This document shows positions 60,469 to 64,000 of a stretch of DNA of 64,000 bases, in pieces. The first letter of the stretch is position 1. Every line of letters begins with the position of its first letter. Below the pieces are notes generated by a model. The model saw only the letters and a program-made list of their open reading frames with translations, was not told the origin of the DNA and did no database searches. A program made the position numbers and the translations under genes. This DNA is from Triticum aestivum (lineage: Eukaryota; Streptophyta; Magnoliopsida; Poales; Poaceae): positions 507,681,914-507,745,913 of the forward strand of contig NC_057809.1 of NCBI RefSeq assembly GCF_018294505.1, in the 5' to 3' direction.

Positions 60469-62208
60469 TGTTGGAAATATGCCCTAGAGGCAATAATAAA
60501 AGTATTATTATATTTCAATGTTCATGATAAATGTCTTTTGTTCATGCTATAACTGTATTATCCGGAAATCGTAATACACGTGTGAATACTTAGACCACAA
60601 TATGTCCCTGGTGAGCCTCTAGTTGACTAGCTCGTTGTGATCAACAGATAGTCATGGTTTCCTGACTATGGACATTGGATGTCGTTGATAACGGGATCAC
60701 ATCATTAGGAGAATGATGTGATGGACAAGACCCAATCATAAGCATAGCATAAAAGATCGTGTAGTTCGTTTTGCTAGAGCTTTGCCAATGTCAAGTATCT
60801 CTTCCTTCGACCATGCGATCGTGTAACTCCCGGATACCGTAGGAGTGCCTTGGGTGTATCAAACGTTACAACGTAACTGGGTGACTATAAAGGTGCATTA
60901 CAGGTATCTCCGAAAGTAGCTGTTGGGTTGACACGGATCGAGACTGGGATTTGTCACTCCGTATGACGGAGAGGTATCTCTGGGCCCACTCGGTAATGCA
61001 TCATCATAATGAGCTCAATGTGACCAAGGTGTTGGACACGGGATCATGCATTACGGTACGAGTAAAGTGACTTGCCGGTAACGAGACTGAACAAGGTATT
61101 GGGATACCGACGATCGAGTCTCGGGCAAGTAACGTACCGATTGACAAAGGGAATTACATACAGAGTTTGATCGAATCCTCGACATAGTGGTTCATCCGAT
61201 GACAACATCGAGGAGCATGTGGGAGCCATCATGGGTATCCAGATCCCGCTGTTGGTTATTGACCTGAGAGCGTCTCGGTCATGTCTGCATGTCTCCCGAA
61301 CCCGTAGGGTCTACACACTTAAGGTTCGGTGACGCTAGGGTTATTAGGAAGACTAGTATGTGACTACCGAATGTTGTTCGGAGTCCCGGATGTGATCCTG
61401 GACGTCACGAGGAGCTCCGGAAGGGTTCGGAGGTAAAGATTTATATATGGGAAGTTGTCAAACGGACACCGGGAAGTTTCGGGGTCATACCGGTATTGTA
61501 CCGGGGCCACCGGAAGGGTTCCGGGGGTCCACCGGGAGGGGCCACCCCTCCCGGGGGGCCACATGGGCTGCCTGGGGCAGGGAGCCAGCCTCTGGTGGGC
61601 TGGCCGCACCCCCTCCCTTGGGCCCATGCGCCTAGGGTTGAGGGGGGGAACCCTAGAGGGGGCGCCCCCTTGGCTTGGGGGGCAAGCCACCCTCTCCCCC
61701 TCTCCCCTTGGCCGCCGCACCCCCCTAGATGGGTTCTAGGGGGCCGGCCCCCTTCTCCCTTCCCCCTATAAATAGAGGGGTGAGGGGAGGGCAGCCGTAC
61801 CACCCTCCAAGGTGCAGCCCTCCCCTCCCCAACACCTCTCCTCCTCCGTTGTGTGCTTGGCGAAGCCCTGTCGGAGTACTGCCTCTCCACCATCACCACG
61901 CCGTCGTGCTACCGGTGGAGCTGTCTTCCTCAAACTCTCCTTCCCCCTTGCTGGATCAAGAAGGAGGAGACGTCTCCCGTCCCGTACGTGTGTTGAACGC
62001 GGAGGTGCTGTCCGTTCAGCACTTGGTCATCGGTGATTCGAATCACGTCGAGTACGACTCCATCATCACCTTGCAAGCTTCCGCACGCGATCTACAAGTG
62101 GTATGTAGATGCAAACTCTCTCCCTTGACTCGTTGCTTATATGAACTCATAGATGGATCTTGGTGAAACCGTAGGAAAATTTTTAATTTTCTGCAACGTT
62201 CCCCAACA
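60469..62208 (+). repeat. CA LTR 2
   Basis: 1740 bp, nearly identical to LTR 1. Differences noted by eye include changes near 60608, 60813, 60837, 61164 and 61198 and one extra T near 62184. Confidence 0.95.
61767..61774 (+). promoter_or_regulatory. TATA box of CA LTR 2
   Basis: TATAAATA in the same LTR position as 54734-54741. Here it would drive the second internal unit. Confidence 0.75.
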
Positions 62209-64000
62209 GTGGCATCATGAGCTAGGTCTATGCGTAGTTCTCTTTGCACGAGTAGAACACAATTTTGTTGTGGGCGTGGATTTTGTCATCTTACTTGCCT
62301 CTACTAGTCTTTTCTTGCTCAACGGTATTGTGGGATGAAGCGGCCCGGACCAACCTTACACGTACGCTTACGTGAGACCGGTTCCACCGACTGACATGCA
62401 CTAGTTGCATAAGGTGGCTGGCGGGTGTCTGTCTCTCCCACTTTAGTTGGAGCGGAATCGATGAACAGGGCCCTTATGAAGGGTAAATAGAAGTTGACAA
62501 AATCACGTTGTGGTGATTCGTAGGTAAGAAAACGTTCTTGCTAGAACCCAATTGCAGCCACGTAAAAGATGCAAGAACAATTAGAGGACGTCTAACTTGT
62601 TTTTGCAGCGATTGATCATGTGATGTGATATGGCCAGAAGTTGTGATGAATGATGAATTGTGATGTATGAGATCATGTTCTTTGTAATAGGATTCACGAC
62701 TTGCATGTCGATGAGTATGACAACCGGCAGGAGCCATAGGAGTTGTCTTTATTTTTTGTATGACCTGCGTGTCATTGAATAACGCCATGTAAACTACTTT
62801 ACTTTATTGCTAAATGTTAGTCATAGAAGTAGAAGTAGTCGTTGGCGTGACAACTTCATGAAGACACGATGATGGAGATCATGATGATGGAGATCATGGT
62901 GTCAAGCCGGTGACAAGATGATCATGGAGCCCCGAAGATGAAGATCAATGGAGCTATATGATATTGGCCATATCATGTCACAACTATATAATTGCATGTG
63001 ATGTTTATTATGTTTATGCATCTTGTTTACTTAGGACGACGGTAGTAAATAAGATGATCCCTTACAAAAATTTCAAGAAGTGTTCTCCCCTAACTGTGCA
63101 CCGTTGCTACAGTTCGTCGCTTCTAAGCACCACGTGATGATCGGGTGTGATGGATTCTTACGTTCACATACAACGGGTGTAAGACAGTTTTACACAGCGA
63201 AAACACTTAGGGTTAACTTGACGAGCCTAGCATGTGCAGACATGGCCTCGGAACACGGAGACCGAAAGGTCGAACACGAGTCGTATGGAAGATACGATCA
63301 ACATGAGAATGTTCACCGACAATGACTAGTCCGTCTCACGTGATGATCGGACACGGCCTAGTCGACTCGGATCGTGTAACACTTAGATGACTAAAGGGAT
63401 GTCTAATCTGAGTGGGAGTTCATAATTTGGTTAGAACTTAATTATCATGAACTTAGTCTAAAACCTTTGCAAATATGTCTTGTAGATCAAATGGCCAACG
63501 CTCATGTCAACATGAACTTCAACGCGTTCCTAGAAAAAACCAAGCTGAAAGATGATGGCAGCAACTATACGGACTGGGTCCGGAACCTGAGGATCATCCT
63601 CATAGCTGCCAGGAAACAATATGTCCTAGAAGGACCGCTAGGTGACGCTCCCGTCCCAGAGAACCAAGACATTATGAATGCTTGGCAAACTCGCGCTGAT
63701 GATTACTCCCTCGTTCAGTGTGGCATGCTTTACAGCTTAGAACCGGGGCTCCAAAAGCGTTTTGAGCATCACGGAGCATATGAGATGTTCGAAGAGCTGA
63801 AACTAGTTTTCCAAGCTCATGCCCGGGTCGAGAGATATGATGTCTCCGACAAGTTCTACAGTTGTAAGATGGAGGAAAACGGTTCTGTCAGTGAGCACAT
63901 CCTGAAGATGTTTGGGTTGCACAACCGTATGACCCAGCTGAACATTAACCTCCCAGATGAGGCGGTCATTGACAGAATCCTCCAGTCACTCCCACCAAGC
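62209..64000 (+). mobile_element. Second internal copy of CA in tandem, partial
   Basis: Immediately after LTR 2 the primer site, leader and gag start again, offset by 7034 bp from 55175 onward. By eye no difference from the first copy was found over this stretch. The structure is therefore LTR-internal-LTR-internal, with a third LTR expected about 5.3 kb or less beyond the window. Confidence 0.93.
63491..64000 (+). CDS. gag start of the second CA unit, cut by the window end
   Basis: The frame begins at ATG 63491, with 170 codons visible and no stop. It is identical in translation to the first unit from 56457. It covers most of the N-terminal gag domain. Whether the pol breaks of the first unit recur cannot be seen. 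Confidence 0.85.
   Translation, partial: MANAHVNMNFNAFLEKTKLKDDGSNYTDWVRNLRIILIAARKQYVLEGPLGDAPVPENQDIMNAWQTRADDYSLVQCGMLYSLEPGLQKRFEHHGAYEMFEELKLVFQAHARVERYDVSDKFYSCKMEENGSVSEHILKMFGLHNRMTQLNINLPDEAVIDRILQSLPPS

Larger units (their letters stand above)
53436..62208 (+). mobile_element. Young Angela/BARE-like copia element (CA)
   Basis: Plus-strand element: LTR 53436-55174, primer site, 1.27 kb leader, gag-pol with two breaks, polypurine tract (AGTGGGAGAC, 60458-60467) and LTR 60469-62208. The LTRs (1739 and 1740 bp) differ at about six positions by eye, implying insertion roughly 0.1 million years ago at usual grass rates. The bases before it (GCTGC, 53431-53435) are the candidate target copy. 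The right LTR is not followed by target DNA but by another internal region, so the true right end is off-window. Confidence 0.93.

Overview
The window is plant nuclear DNA, almost certainly a Triticeae (wheat-type) grass chromosome. It is about 90% transposable elements with one intact host gene. The evidence is nested LTR retrotransposons of families typical of wheat and barley, Stowaway MITEs, canonical GT-AG introns and GC-rich grass exons. There are no bacterial features, no CRISPR array, and no rRNA or tRNA gene. One assembly gap (N) lies at 27358-27814. Family names below come from recognising the sequence, not from a database search.

Left block (1-36730), a nested stack. A minus-strand copia element (C1, Angela/BARE/WIS type) spans from beyond 7491 to 36730. 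Three elements entered it. E2, a complete pol-less gypsy element, sits in the integrase (11120-18224, duplication CACCT). G, a 13.8 kb Tat-clade gypsy element, sits in the right LTR (21604-35437, duplication GGGGA). C0, another copia, sits in the left LTR (5491-7490 visible). C0 was entered by a plus-strand copia, of which only an LTR end remains (4899-5490). That LTR was entered in turn by gypsy element E1 (1-4898). G carries a spliced seven-exon gene antisense to its own gag-pol (22697-26367), a 74-bp tandem array and a second RNase H.

Middle block (36731-43245). A foldback/Mutator-like element with arms of about 1 kb is followed by an array of short palindromes, AT-rich remnants, a 5'-truncated RTE-type LINE ending in (TTG)n, an L1-type LINE 3' fragment and a short MITE.

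Gene (43246-47145, minus strand). A complete four-exon 3-hydroxy-3-methylglutaryl-CoA reductase gene encodes 533 residues. Two Stowaway MITEs and a 42-bp minisatellite lie in its long first intron.

Right block (47146-64000). Degenerate upstream sequence holds a solo LTR with a recognisable target duplication, and a gypsy-type LTR-like region follows. A young plus-strand Angela-like copia element (LTRs 53436-55174 and 60469-62208) is followed directly by a second copy of its own internal region (62209 to the window end). This is a tandem LTR-internal-LTR-internal arrangement.

The transposable-element genes act only on their own elements. The one host pathway represented is the mevalonate route to isoprenoids and sterols. 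I found no clearly new biological system. The strongest leads are the antisense gene in G and the tandem copia.
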